Positions 44,787 to 57,300 of a stretch of 59,095 bases of DNA are shown here, in pieces. The notes under the pieces were generated by a model. It did not search any database, was not told the origin of the DNA, and saw only the letters and a list, made by a program, of their open reading frames with translations. A program made the translations under genes and the position numbers. The DNA lies in NCBI GenBank assembly GCA_943704495.1, contig CALSCR010002940.1, positions 1 through 59,095 on the forward strand, in the 5' to 3' direction. Position 1 is the first letter of the stretch. Every line of letters starts with the position of its first letter. Origin of the DNA: Pigoraptor chileana. Taxonomy: Eukaryota; Opisthokonta; Filasterea.

Positions 44787-46692
44787 ATGAAGGTCGAGGG
44801 ATACTCGCTGGGGCGGACTGTCGGCAAAGGCTCCGAAGCCGTGTGCAAGCTCGCAAAAGACAAGCACACCCACGAGAAAGTTGTCATAAAGCAGATCAAA
44901 GAGGGCGAGGATGCATTGTGCGACAACAGCACCGAAGAATGTGGCAGCCCGAATGAGATACACATACACAGCCTTCTCGCAAGCGGAAAGACCCAGCACG
45001 CTCATATTGTGAACGTTAAAAAGGTCATCCATGAAGGTGGGAACTGTAATCTTAATCGTTTATGTTCCTTTAATCTGCCTTTCGCTGCGAAGCGCGTGCG
45101 TTAACGTTATGGGGTAACTCGGCGAGCAGGGAACAAGTGGTATGAGGTGCTCGAGTTCTGCAGTCAGGGTGACGTTGCGCACAAATTGAACGGGACGCCG
45201 ACGACAGAGATGCAGGCGCAGAAATGGTTCAAAGACCTCATCGAAGCCGTCAAATACATGCACGACAGGTCAGTCAGGACGTGCAATTACGATGTGACGT
45301 GCACAATATCCATCCCGCTTTTTCAAATGGTCCATCATTACCGCCTTTATCGCTTCTGATGGATTTATTGTTGCGAACTTTGCGCGCAGGGGTATCTGTC
45401 ACAGGTACGAAGAACTCATGAATTGGATCTTCTGCCTGTCTCCGAAGTAGGCCATCCCTGTGCACAAACACACTTGCTTGACCATGCCGCACCATCATAC
45501 ATGTGTTCATCCTGCGCAGAGACATAAAGATGGAAAACTGTCTCATCGACGCATGCGGTTCACTCAAAGTGGCTGACTTTGGCGTGGGAGCTGTGTTCCG
45601 CAACGAAGATGGCACTGTGAAGATGTTCAGCGATGTTTTGGGAACCATGCCATACATGGCGCCTGAGGTGGGTGCACTATTTGCATTCAATGGCCAGCCC
45701 TTTGCTATCCGATATTCATGTTCAGTATCAACAGTGGCACCTTGTGTTCCTTAAGCAGCGACCGTGAGGCCCGCATGCGAGGAGTCAGTCTCCTCTCCCT
45801 CTACTAAGCGAAGGCGCATTTTTTCCTGTAGGTTTACCATGGCGAGGCACACGACGCAACTAGGGCTGATATTTGGTCGTGTGGCGTTACCCTTCTAGCA
45901 ATGCTGGCTGGCGACGTGATGTGGGAGGCGCCTGACGACACCGACGATGTGTACGCTGCACATTTGCGGGGCGAGCTGCTCGGCACATTCTCGTTTGGCG
46001 ACGATCTCAAGGAGCTGTTGGCCGCCATGCTCTCGGTGGATCCGGCGCGGCGACCCACGGCCAACGAGCTATACGAGGCAAAGTGGATGAAGACGCGAAG
46101 TCCAATCGGCATACACAGCTGCATGTGTCCGTGGACGTCCAAGCCTCGACACTCGGCGCCGGCAAAGGCCCAGGCTCCGGTGCATATGGAGCGGTCGAAT
46201 TCTGGAAAACGGTTTTTTGTGCATCTCGGTGGACTCGGGGATCTCCTCCGCAAAATTTCAATCAAGCACCGTGGCAAAGGAAAGAATCGTGGTGGGGAAG
46301 CGGCGGCTACTTGTGCACACCGCGATGTCGCACCTTGCTGCGATCACGCCGGGTGCTGCGCGCCTGGCTCCAGCGAGCACATATCTGAGGCGTGCGAGAG
46401 CGAGGAGGGGCCCACAAGCCCGCCGTCGAGCCCTGTGCACTCCAGGGCCCCCATGAGCATTTTTGTTGACGATGCAAGCGGGTCCAAGCCGTGTGCGCCG
46501 CCGTCACCCCGGGCGAGTGACGAAGAGCACTTGCATGTCGTGCGTGATGATGAGGGCAGGTGTACAAGCTGCAGCTCGCTACCGCCAGTGCTCAAAATTG
46601 TTGAGGGAACTGTGCGGCCGTGTGACAACGCGCTTCATAGCCCACCGAACACGCCGGTTGACACAGCCGCACCCAAGTCCCTCTACATGTGA
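44787..46692 (+). CDS. CAMK-like Ser/Thr protein kinase (CHK1-resembling) with Cys-rich tail
   Basis: Five exons (44787-45036, 45130-45268, 45390-45404, 45520-45667, 45832-46692) close in frame to 470 residues. The kinase domain fills about 6-270: glycine loop VGKGSEAV, catalytic Lys35 in VVIKQIK, HRDIKMEN with catalytic Asp136 and Asn141, DFG at Asp154, LGTMPYMAPEV, and DIWSCGVTLLAMLAG. The activation segment and the WSCGV-LLAMLAG helix most resemble CHK1 and related CAMK-group kinases. I do not claim orthology. The 200-residue tail is not a known domain; it holds CCDHAGCC (about 345-352) and many SP/TP sites. The third exon is only 15 nt and supplies GICHR of the catalytic loop. Without it the kinase would lack the conserved His-Arg. 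A downstream target cannot be deduced. Confidence 0.88.
45390..45404 (+). other. 15-nt microexon in the kinase gene
   Basis: GGGTATCTGTCACAG, preceded by TGCGCGCAG and followed by GTACGA. Joined to AG (45267-45268) on the left and AGACATAAAG (from 45520) on the right it gives HDRGICHRDIKMEN, the exact spacing of a kinase catalytic loop. Skipping it keeps the frame but deletes five residues. Confidence 0.88.
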
Positions 46693-46888
46693 CGCCGTGG
46701 AACAGTCCCTAAACTCGTCCAACTCACAACACGTTCGGCATATCCTCTTAGCCTGCGCCTTTAGTGGCAGGTCGCAATAATGCGCTACGATTAAATGTGC
46801 CATTGTAAAACAATCGCTCTCCACCTGTCAAATGCAGCCTTACCAGCCTCAGTGAGGGAAGAGTTGACGATGAGGTATTCAAGATGAT

Positions 46889-49608
46889 TCATTGCGCAGA
46901 CTCAATCACAAGTGTGTCGCGTGGAGCAATGCCTGCTGATGGAAGCGTGGCAGCGGCGGCGCAATCCCCGAGGTCTGTGCGCGGATGCATTTTGAACAAA
47001 CGATATTCGCCAGGAAGGAGCCCTTGCATAGCAATAAATCCACGCAACTCCTAAGGATGAGTCCAGAACACATACACAAGCACACATGAGTATTGGCATA
47101 GCACGCAAAACAAGCAGGTAATAGTGCACAAAGATACGGCAACAGAGAGGTGATAATAGCCCCACCTGCATTGTGTGCGTTGGCAGAAATCGCCGCCGCA
47201 AGCGCATGCCGTTTGGAAGCCTCACGAGTATCTCGAATGTGCCAGGCTCTTCTGCGGATGGTTCCACAGGCGATAGCCGCGACAGTGCATCAATCGAGGC
47301 CAATCGGTCGCGCTGTGGTATTGGGGTGAAGGATGATGTTAGAACAGTATAACTGCAATCGATACAAATCCAAATCCAATGGCAGTCAGCACCGTACCTC
47401 CTTCTGCTCCCTCGATGCAACGACTGCCTGCTCTTGTCGGGCGATCGCCTCTTTCTCCGCAGCCTATTGGGAATTATAATTCAAATATTTATACGTGATG
47501 TCCACGCGCCCATGCACACCACACTGCAGCAAAATCCCCCTTTTGGCGGTGCCGAAGGCAATAAAATTGCAAGCGAGATGAGGGTGTGTACCCACTCTTT
47601 GTTGATCGGCCGCCAGTGAAGCTTGGTAGGCCTCGTCTTGCTCAATACGAATTCGCTCTCGTGTGGCGCGCTCCTCTTCGATTTCCCTGTCGGCGGTCAT
47701 ACCCGCGGCGAGATGGACGCTGGCCGATTCGTGAGAGCCCATCAGCCAAGCATACAAATCCTCAAGCTCTTGAACCCCTGCACAATGCATTTGTCAGCCT
47801 CAGACAAGTCAGCCAAGTCAGCCTCAGTAGGATCGCATGGTCCTAATAGGAACGCATGGCCCTTATAACCCGGTACCTAATACAGCACATAGGAAAGGAG
47901 TGCGCACTCACCGAATCGCATTGAATCGACGGCGTAAGCACCAGCAATGCGCGTAATGACCGCAAGGGATGGGAATTCGGTGCCGCCAACAAAGGGGTAG
48001 TCGTCAAACAATGCGTTGAGTATATCAACAAGGCGCATCAGTTGGCGACGATTGCTCGTCACATCCCATCCCCATACGATGAAATTCTCTCGCAAGTAAT
48101 CTGCGATGATTGGGTTGCACAGGACATTCCTGGAGGCATCAAGGGATATCATAGACACAAGATGCGCATTAGCCAAATCTTCGCGACCAAATAACAATGA
48201 TAGGAGCATGGGGTTTTGCATCCAACCTGCAGAAATCGTGGGCGCCGCGGGCATGGCTTTGGTGCACGTAAATAAGCACGGGCTTGCAGGTCAGTCGCGA
48301 TGTCTTCAGTGCATCCGCGAGGGGTCCAACATAAAATTCAGGGTGTGGTTCTCCGTAAGTGGGGCCGAAATGGGCGGCAAACTGCGCGCACGCCAGGCTC
48401 TCGTCGTCCACACCAGGGTCAACTGCAGGGTGTAAGCGCAAGGTAAACGGTATCAGGAACCAGATCTGCGGTTCACAGAGATCTGAACACAAAGAGAATG
48501 CACCCATTGACAGTTATGCCGACCGAGAAAATGGAGCACACACCGAGCGGCTCTTCCATTTCAATGTCCCGCTCGCTGTCGCTGTCAAAGCCCTCCGTGT
48601 CAGCTGGTGTTGTAGAGAGAGATAGCCGAATCTGCCGGTCGCCATATCGTGCCGCCACAGATGCAAGCGTGCGCTGCCGGAGTGTAGATGAGCATGATTG
48701 TCAGGGTCGGAGTATTCCTGGCGTTGCAACGCATAGAAATGGAAACACAACCATGCGCTACCTACCTGCCCGTCGACGAGCTCGTTGGAAGGCAAGTGAT
48801 GCAGCCGCTGCCGCAGTACGGGCATCCCACACGCAAGTTGCACGTGGTTCTTGAGGTCACTCACAGTATTGTCTGCAGGAAGTGCAAACGACAGCGCGTC
48901 GCCATGCCACAACACCGTCACTGTAATCACATCAAACAACGAGTCGTCCTCAACGGCCAACTCCATATCGTCATCGTCGCTTTCAGTCAGTTGGGCCCCA
49001 TTATTCAGTGCGGCCGGGCGGCGCGGCTCTCCTAGGAGAATAAGCTCCCGTGCTGCGGCGGTGAAGGGAATAGACGATATGCGTGTTGCATTGAGCGGCT
49101 CGCGGTCGACAGGCCATCCAACAAGCTCCTGCGACGACGCCGGCACGCCCGTCAGCGCCTCCAGGGTGCGTTTCAGGTCATGTACGGTCGTGGTGTCGGT
49201 AATAGGTATGTGCAGATCGTCTTGAATCCACTTCACGGTAAGGTTCATGTTGGCAGCATCGTTGGCGCCGCTTAGATCCACCAGAGGAGCAGGAGATAGA
49301 CGACCATCACGTTGGCCGAAGTCATTAGTGTCAGCCATGCCTTGCGTGTCGTCAGCTGTGAGGTCAACCCAGTTGCCTTCAAAGGTGCGTCTGGGAACAG
49401 CAGTGCCAGCGACGAAAAGGCCGGCATTACCCTCCGTACGAGCTGAAACATTCGAAGCGGGACGGTTCGTAGCGCCGCCATCGCCCAACAAGAGATTCAA
49501 GCTCTGCTCAACATCCCACTTATGTGCGTCAAGGACCGATATAAGGAACGTTTCGTCCTCAATGCCAGACGCGGCCTTGAGCAAACGAAGCTGATCCTCC
49601 TTCTCCAT
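46889..49608 (-). CDS. FAF1: FAF1 (FAS-associated factor 1): UBA, two Ubl, UAS and UBX domains
   Basis: Eight exons (49608-48766, 48673-48544, 48482-48227, 48129-47912, 47777-47596, 47463-47398, 47312-47166, 47050-46889) close in frame to 667 residues; human FAF1 has 650. The UBA is at 3-43 (IEDETFLISVLDAHKWDVEQ), the first ubiquitin-like domain at 121-193 and the second at 226-300. The UAS thioredoxin-like domain is about 350-480 (KPVLIYVHQ, then NVLCNPIIADYLRENFIVWG). Next comes a charged coiled coil (REIEEERATRERIRIEQDEA then YQASLAADQQR, the FAF1 signature) and the C-terminal UBX (EILVRLPNGMRLRRRFLP to TLVIESAQ). FAF1 links ubiquitinated clients to p97/VCP. An in-frame ATG at 49698 would add 30 residues; the ATG at 49608 fits the family better. 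Convergent with the kinase (196 bp), divergent from PIKfyve. Confidence 0.95.
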
Positions 49609-49702
49609 TTGGCCTTTATGGCAATGGGAGAGACTCACAGAGGGAAACCGTAAAGGTCTTTGAAGATGTTTGAATAAGTGGAAGGTTGGATAATACATGA
49701 AA

Positions 49703-49789
49703 GTATTGATCAATGAGAAAGTATTGATCAATGAGAAAGTATTGATCAATGAGAAAGTATTGATCAATGAGAAAGTATTGATCAAACTG
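49703..49789. repeat. 18-bp tandem repeat, four full copies plus a partial
   Basis: Near-perfect units of GTATTGATCAATGAGAAA starting at 49703, 49721, 49739 and 49757, then a partial at 49775. The copies are almost identical, which points to recent expansion. It lies 95-181 bp upstream of the FAF1 start codon. Confidence 0.95.
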
Positions 49790-49869
49790 CCAGTGGGCCC
49801 CGGCGAGTTACAAGTCCAGCCCGGCGGTGTTACGAAGTGGACACTCGGAAGTGGAAGTCCAAGGTATTG

Positions 49870-49877
49870 ATGACGTC
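49870..49877. promoter_or_regulatory. CRE-like palindrome TGACGTCA
   Basis: A perfect bZIP-type palindrome about 262 bp upstream of the FAF1 ATG. It is one of three full copies in non-coding DNA of this window. Function is inferred from the motif only. Confidence 0.35.
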
Positions 49878-51320
49878 ATCATAAGTTTCCAAGCGACTTT
49901 TTAGTTGACAGCTAAGTTACCCTACCCTGGCTATGGATATTATTAAGGTGGTAACTCGTCCAGTAGGGATCCACTAGTGCGAAATACAATTTAGCACTGG
50001 CAAGGACAGCGGCTTTCAAATCAATGCTTAAATTAAAATGTCGCACGCACCTAAGGAAGCCAGCTTCACAGCGCGGACAACTTTGCGCCTCGGCGCACCT
50101 TATTAAGTAGGGAAAAAATTTGTGTCAACTTGGCAAAGGAATATAACAAAGCTTTGAGCGCCGTCCATTTTCAGGGTTTGTTGGTTCGGCAGATGACACG
50201 ACTCGTTTCAATTGCCTTAAAATCAATGGTAGATCTCATTTCAGAAAATGTTCACCCTGAAGACCAAATATAAATAAAGAAAGAAGTCATTGAGATAATA
50301 GATGACAATACCCTAACTCTATCTTACCATGTTCAAAGTTCTAAAAGTGTTATTTTTATTATTACATTATATATTTCAATATGTGCGATATTTAATTGCA
50401 CATTATGCGTTAAATAGAGCATGATCAAAGAGACAGAGAATGTTTTACACGCATAAATTCATATCTTGCAATTTATTGTAGTATGTTTAAAGCTATACTA
50501 GAAAAAAATCATTGGCAGGTGTATAAATTCGTATATTTAGTTTCAAACACCAAAACACATGTAACTCATATCAAAAACGCCTACAGTGCTGTTCCAATAC
50601 AAATTGAAGAACGATTGCAAAATCTTCGGATACCTGCCTAACTTGATAAAAACATACATCGGTAATGAATTCATTCGTGGCGGCATATGTCGAACGAAAA
50701 AACAGGGAACAAAAAATATATATTCGATGGTGCGCTCCCAGAACGAAAATGCGAAGTAGCTTTTTTGTTTGGGAGCCCGCAGGAAAATGCAAAAAAAAGA
50801 TCAGTTCCCGACACCGCACAGCGCGACAAGCTTTCGTCAGACTGACAACCGCCACACCAGTAAGGACAAGTAGACCCACTGGAGCGTTTTGCAGCAACGC
50901 TTCCGTTAAGGACTCGTATGTCAGTGGATTTAATAGTTCTGGCAAGGTGCTCGTCCACGGTTGGAATAACCACACTCTACAAGAAAAGAGAGACAAAAGC
51001 TTACTCAGAATTCATATTTTGTGTCGTTGGCTCGATACCGATATTTATTCGGATTTTTTTTTTGACAGTCCTCACTGACATCAAGGGCTGCAGTTGCTTT
51101 TCGTGGCTTGACCACCGGATTTCCTTATTTGGCAAAAGGGTGACATACAATTCACAAGCGCCAGCGCATTTTATTCGGAGTTAGACAGTAAATAAAGGCA
51201 CTGAGAATATTCTGATCCATCATTACAAGACCACTTCATATTTGAGCGATTGTGTTTGTGTGTTTTTTTTGGACAATGAAAAAGGGTGCTGTTGTGTGAG
51301 ACGGCATCGTCTTTCGAAAG

Positions 51321-54300
51321 ATGGCGACGCCGTCGGGACCTACCACCGGCAGTTCATCGTCATCTTCCGGAAATGCGTCCGACCGCCTGACATCATTCAA
51401 CCCGCTCTCGCCCGAGGCGCGCAAAGCCGAGGGAAATGCCAGTCGCGGCTCCTTCTTCTCGCGGCTGTTTAAACCGACTGTAGATCCGAGCGATGGCGGT
51501 TCGCAATTGCGGCAGGACAACGTTGACAGCTTTCGTGGTCGCACGTATGCGACTTCCCCTGTCACTGTGCCCCGACGACTGTCCCCCGCCTCGTCCGATG
51601 ACTGGTCTGTTGCGTCGACACCACCGTTGCTTGAGACGGATGGCCCCTCGGCTGGATTCGCGCCTTCATCTCTGCCCGATCGCCACGTTACTGACATACC
51701 CACAGCCAGTGCTGGCTCACGCGGCAACATCACACCGCCAGCCATGCGTGCACTGTTTGCTGCGTCGAGATCAACGAGTGCGCCAGATCTGACTCGTTTA
51801 CGAGCAGCAGGCGTTGGAGGCGATAAGGAACAACCCAAAAGCACGGATGCAAACATGGGAAGTGGCGTATTTGGTGAGGGGCTGGGTGACAACGCCAGTC
51901 GTGGTCGGGAAGAGTCATCTGTTGGAGGCGTGCGTACTGCGGTGGCGGCTGATGCCGGGGCCATCGGGGCGCCTGGTGGGTCGGCCGGTGGGCATGGTGC
52001 TGGTCCGTCGAACCACCTTGACGGCATACGCAGCATGACCGTTGTACTGAAACGCCTGAGGAACATAGCGGATCCGCAACAGGAAGACCAGTTCCTGAAG
52101 CATTACTGGATGCCCGACCAGAATTGCAAGGAGTGCTACGACTGCGGGGCTCCGTTTCATACGTTCCGGCGGCGTCACCACTGCCGCATTTGCGGGCAGA
52201 TTTTTTGCTGGAAGTGCTGCAGCCAGGCCATATCCGGAGACATGTTCGGGCACAAGGGCGACCTTCGGGTCTGCAACTACTGCCACAATGTCATAGAGCG
52301 GTACAAGGAGGACGAGGGCCGGGCTGAGGAGAGCCTGGCCTCCAAGCGTTCCACGCCGTCCATGTCTCCATCTCCATCGGCTAAATTCCTGGCGCGGTCG
52401 TCGTCAGGACCGGCGCTCAAGTTTGCGCACAAGAACACGACCGGCGGTGCGGCGCAGGGAACGCCAGCGGCGGGGACTGGGCAGGCACAGCACCACGCAG
52501 CCCCAGAGGCAACGGTGCGCTTTGCGGAGGATTGGCCAATTCATCGGGGCCTCAGCTCCCCACACCACGCCGCGCCGGACGACGGCAGCGAGTCTGATGA
52601 GGAAGCCGGTCCACCATTGCCTCATGCGCCGGACGCAACGTCGATGCTCGACGATGACGACGCGGGGGGGCCTGCGTGGCTGCGTCAGGTGTCCCATGGG
52701 TGGAGCGGGGCTGCTGCTGGCGAGGCGGGGGAGGCCACGGTCTCGCAGGGTGAGTCCAGGGCCTCTGCAGACGATGACAGCACAACACCGGCGGCGGACC
52801 GGTGGGCGGCGGCAATGGGCAGTGGGGCATCAATGGTACCACACGCAGAAGGCAGCGGTGTGTTTGCAAGTGGTACGCCCGCTATAACGATGCCGGCGTC
52901 CCCAGACCGCGTGGGCGAGCTGCCGTCGTCGACTGGTGCCGGTCCGCCGGTGGTGGGGTCAGTTGCAGAATCACTGCGATCAGGTGGATCGCTTTCCATT
53001 GGCAGTGATGGCCACGACCGCCGCTACTCGTTTAACTCGTTCAAGCGCCCGCGACAGGAGTTTCTTCCCAAGGACCGATACGAGAGCTACATCAAAAATG
53101 CTCTCCGCGGGGAAGATGGCGTCTCCGCCGAGGTTGCTGAGGCAATGGGGCGCCCCTTTTCCCTGTCAGCATCTTCCGTTGTGTCGACCGGGTTGAGTCC
53201 AATGATGGACGCTGTGGCGCCAGTTGCAACAACGGAGCACAAGGATCGCAAACCAAGCCTGGAGCGCGTCGAGAGGGAGCGCCTTGCTCTGCAGCGGCTT
53301 ATTGTGGAGGGCGCCCGTCACGTGGGTAGCCTCGTGCGGCAGCTCCTGCGCGCTGAGTGCCTGGACGCCGAGTGGGAGGGTCTTTTGATGCCGCTGGTCG
53401 ATTGCGTGACCTCCGAAGTGCGTCCCGATGTGCGCAGTGGCGATAAGATGGACGTGCGCGAGTATGTGAAGGTGAAACGCATCGCAGGAGGAACAATGTC
53501 GGAGTCTGCCCACATCCGGGGCGTGGTGATCACGAAGAATGTGGCACACAAACGCATGTGTCGCGAGATACATAATCCGCGCATACTCATGCTGCGGTTT
53601 GCCGTTGAATACCAGCGTGCGGACAAGCAGCTCAGTAGCCTTGACCCGCTCGTGCTCCAGGAGAAAGACCACCTGAAGATTCTCGTTGCGAAAATTGCGT
53701 CTGCACGGCCGGATATTGTGCTCGTGGAGAAGACTGTTTCGCGACTGGCGCAAGAGTACATGCTTGAAGCCGGGATTGTGCTGGCGCTGAACGTGAAGGC
53801 GTCGGTGATGGAAAGAATCAGTCGCTGCACGGGCGCAGACATCCTCACCTCTATCGATAAACTCAACTTTGAACCCAAGCTCGGCACGTGCGCGTCTTTT
53901 CGCCTTGTTTCGTACAAGGATGACGTTGAGCTGTTGCAGCAGCAGCTTGAGGATGATCGGCCAGCCAAACCGCGCACGCTCATGCATTTTGATGGCTGTC
54001 CACCGCACCTCGGCTGCACTATTTCCGTGCGCGGTGCAACGCGGTCCGAGCTTGCGAGGGTCAAGCGGGTGGTGCGCTTTGCCGTTTATGTGGCGCACAG
54101 TCTGCGCCTCGAGACGCGCCTGCTGATTGATGAGTTTGCGACTCTTCCTGACGCACTGCCGGATCCGTTTGCGCTTGCCACAATATCGGAGTGCGACGGC
54201 CATGAAGACGCACACCCCGTGGTCGCCCCTGTGCCGGGAGTCGCCGACGAGTGGCTGCGGGACTATGTTGTGCCCGTCGCCGACGATTTTGGTGCTGCGA

Positions 54301-57300
54301 TTCTGTCTGGGTCGCCCAGTGTGCGCTTTCCGCTGCCCTTTTTGTACACAGTGGACGGGCAGCAGTGCTCGACGCGCTCCCTGCTTCCGGCACAGGCGTA
54401 CTGGACGCGTCGAACGGCGGATGGTGTGAGTGGAGACGCCTCTCCTGACGCGTCGCAACTGCCGCAATGCGGCGGTCCTTCTCTGGCGCGGGAGAGTGCA
54501 GTGGCTGATGAACTGGTACCTGCACGTGCCAATGCTGTCGTCGACTGCCTGAGTCCCCACAACCACCAGAGCATCACGGTGCTGTTCTCCAGCCTCTGTC
54601 CTGGTGCCGCCAACCCGTGTATTGCGCCACAAGTCGTTCGCCTCAAGTACTTTATGGACAACGACATGACGCTCGGTCAGTACCTTGAGCGGTTTTGTTT
54701 CAGTTCGTCATACCGCTGTCCGAATGCAGAGTGTGACCAACCAATGGTGAATCACGTGAGGAGTTACACGCACGACTGCGCACGGATCAACATCGCATTG
54801 GAGACATTTCAGCCGCAGGTAGAGGTGACGAGCGTGATTCTCATGTGGAGCTGGTGCAAGATCTGCCAGGAAATGACCCCCGTTGTGCCAATGTCGGACG
54901 ACACGTGGGCCATATCCTTTGCAAAATACCTCGAGCTGTCCTTCTACGGCGCCGAGTATGTGTCGCGTGCGGGCACGTGCAGCCACTCGCTCCACCGTGA
55001 CCACGTGCGGTACTTCGGCTGCCAGAACCTGGCCGTCCAGCTCGAGTACGACACTATCGACCTTTTGGAAATTGCGATTCCCCCGTCCATCATTGAAATC
55101 GCAAGCATGTGGTCCCCCGACTGGGATGCCGAGATCCGCTCCCTCGAGGCCACTGTTGACCGCGTGTTTGAGGCTGTTAGGGAACGTGTGGCCGCAGGTC
55201 CGGACATTGAGTTAATCGACCACCGTGCCGAGGCGTGCCGAGACCAGCTGCGTGAGGTGGGTGCGCAGGCCGAGCGCGAGCGTCTGCAGGCCGTGGACGC
55301 GCTCCGGCAGGCCCGCGTGCTGGCGGCAGAGGCTTGTGGTGGGGGCGCCACGTCCCCCGCGGCCAGTGCTCAGCTCACAGAGCACGTGGCGCTACTGAAG
55401 CGTAGCCTTTGCCTCATTATCGCGGGAAAAAACACCGCGCTCGCTGACATTTGGCACTCATATGCCCCCGAGAAGGGCCGCCGCACAGCCTCATCGAAGT
55501 CAACGCAGTCCTCATCGTCGTCGGCCTCACCGGCACCGGTATCGCCGTCGCCGCGCTTGTTGCGGCCCCTCGAAACGGATGGGAGTGCGGACTCGTTTCC
55601 CCCACTGGCTGGGGAAGCTTTGTTGGCGCCGGCTCTCACCACTACGCAAGACGATGTCACCGATGCCCCGGAGGCAACAGACCTTGATTCGGTCTCCGTT
55701 CTCGCTGCGGATGCAACGTTGGCTGCGGGCGTGGGTTCGCGGTCGTCGGTATACCTTTCGCTGCCCTCTGCAGCAGCCCAGGCAAGCAAACCCAACGAGA
55801 AGCGCGGTGCCATTATGAAGTTTCTCACGGGAAGCAGCGCATCTGGATACCAACCGATTGTTCCGCCCTTTGCGGTCGACGAGCACTACATGCTTCCGCC
55901 AGGGCTGCGCACGATGCGTGTTGTGTATGAGGACGAACCAAGCTCAATCGTCGCATACACGCTGTGCTCTCGTGAATATTTTGACCAAATCCGACTCATA
56001 CAATCCGGGCATCGCCATGGCGCCGCCCTGGATGTCAACGCGTCCTCCGACGGCGAGGCCGATGCCGTGAGTCTGCAGCAGCAGCAGCAGGCGGCGCTTG
56101 ATGCGATTGCTGAGGAGGGCGATGACGAGGTGGCGCCGCACACGCGCGGCTCGATGGGTAGCATGGGACAGCCTGCAAACACACACACGCATCCGTCCCA
56201 TGCCGCACTCCCGACACTCCCGACACGGTCGGGCGTCCCGACAAGCGGCAATGTGCACATCAAGCACCAGTTTAGCGACGCCGCCGGCAAGTTCTACTGC
56301 AAGGTGTATTTTGCAGAACAGTTTCGGTGTCTGCGTCAGCGGTATGTGCAGGGCGGGGAGAGTGCCTATGTCCAGTCCCTGGCGCGGTGCATATCATGGG
56401 CTGCGCACGGCGGCAAATCGGGATCGACATTTTGCAAGACAAGAGACGACCGTTATATTGTGAAGCAAATGTCGCGACTAGAGGCACAGTCGTTTATGGA
56501 ATTTGCCGAGCACTATTTTGACTACATGTGGAAGGATTACAACGGCCAGGTGGGTAATGGCTTGCGTCCATGGCCGACCAGCTAGCTGGAAATGCCGCCG
56601 TGCTTGTGGTGCTCGCCACGCCTTGTGTCTGCTGTGTCTGGCTTGTGTGGTGCTCACCCACATCTTGTGCCTGCTGCTTGTGGTGCATGTTGTTGCGCAG
56701 AGGCCGACCGTAATGGCCAAAATACTTGGGGTCTACCGGATCGGCTTCAAGAACGCCCAAACGGGCCGCTCGCTGAAGCAGGATGTGCTTGTTATGGAAA
56801 ATCTGTTCTACATGCGGCGCATATCTCGGGTTGGTGGTCCGCAGGCTGCCGACGTGCGCAATGCGCGCAGTGGAACTGGCGGTCGTTGTAGACGTTGGAC
56901 GTATGCTGTCATCATATTCTTCATTGTCACTCATAGTGGTAATGACTTTCATGTGCTCACATCTTCATCTGCAGATATTTGACCTCAAGGGCTCGATACG
57001 CAGCCGATACGTGCACTCCACGGGGAAGGACGATGTTTTGATGGACGAGAACCTCCTTGAGTGTGCGTTGAGGCTTGTGTATGTGTGATTGCGTGTGTGT
57101 TTTGTTGCCTCTCTTGCCATGAGGATAGCAAGGCCCGTTGCACTCACTCCTGACATGCAATCACAATCTTCCGCTGTTCTTGCGCTTGCCCAGTTATCTG
57201 CGAGTCGCCGATATTCATACGGCCGCACACTAAGACGGTGCTCAAACGCTCCATCTGGAACGACACGTCGTTTCTCTCGCGCCTCAACGTCATGGATTAC

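Larger units (their letters stand above)
49609..51320. other. Divergent intergenic region with an AT-rich island
   Basis: About 1.7 kb between the FAF1 and PIKfyve starts. It contains an 18-bp tandem repeat (49703-49789), a TGACGTCA palindrome (49870-49877), and from about 49980 to 51240 a clearly A/T-rich stretch unlike the rest of the window. The 100-140 codon frames inside it on both strands have no recognisable domain. Confidence 0.75.

Noticed and set aside
44787-46692. Naming the CAMK-like kinase CHK1
   Set aside because: The activation segment resembles CHK1, but the tail lacks a recognisable CHK1 regulatory region with SQ sites and KA1-like fold, so the symbol is not justified.
50571-51078. 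Open frames of 100-140 codons on both strands in the AT-rich island
   Set aside because: They overlap each other in opposite directions, have no recognisable domain and no supporting splice or start context. No terminal repeats or integrase- or transposase-like motifs were seen, so no mobile element is called.
53166-54632. 488-codon minus-strand open frame opposite PIKfyve
   Set aside because: Antisense shadow of the chaperonin-like region of PIKfyve, which has clear Fab1 motifs on plus.
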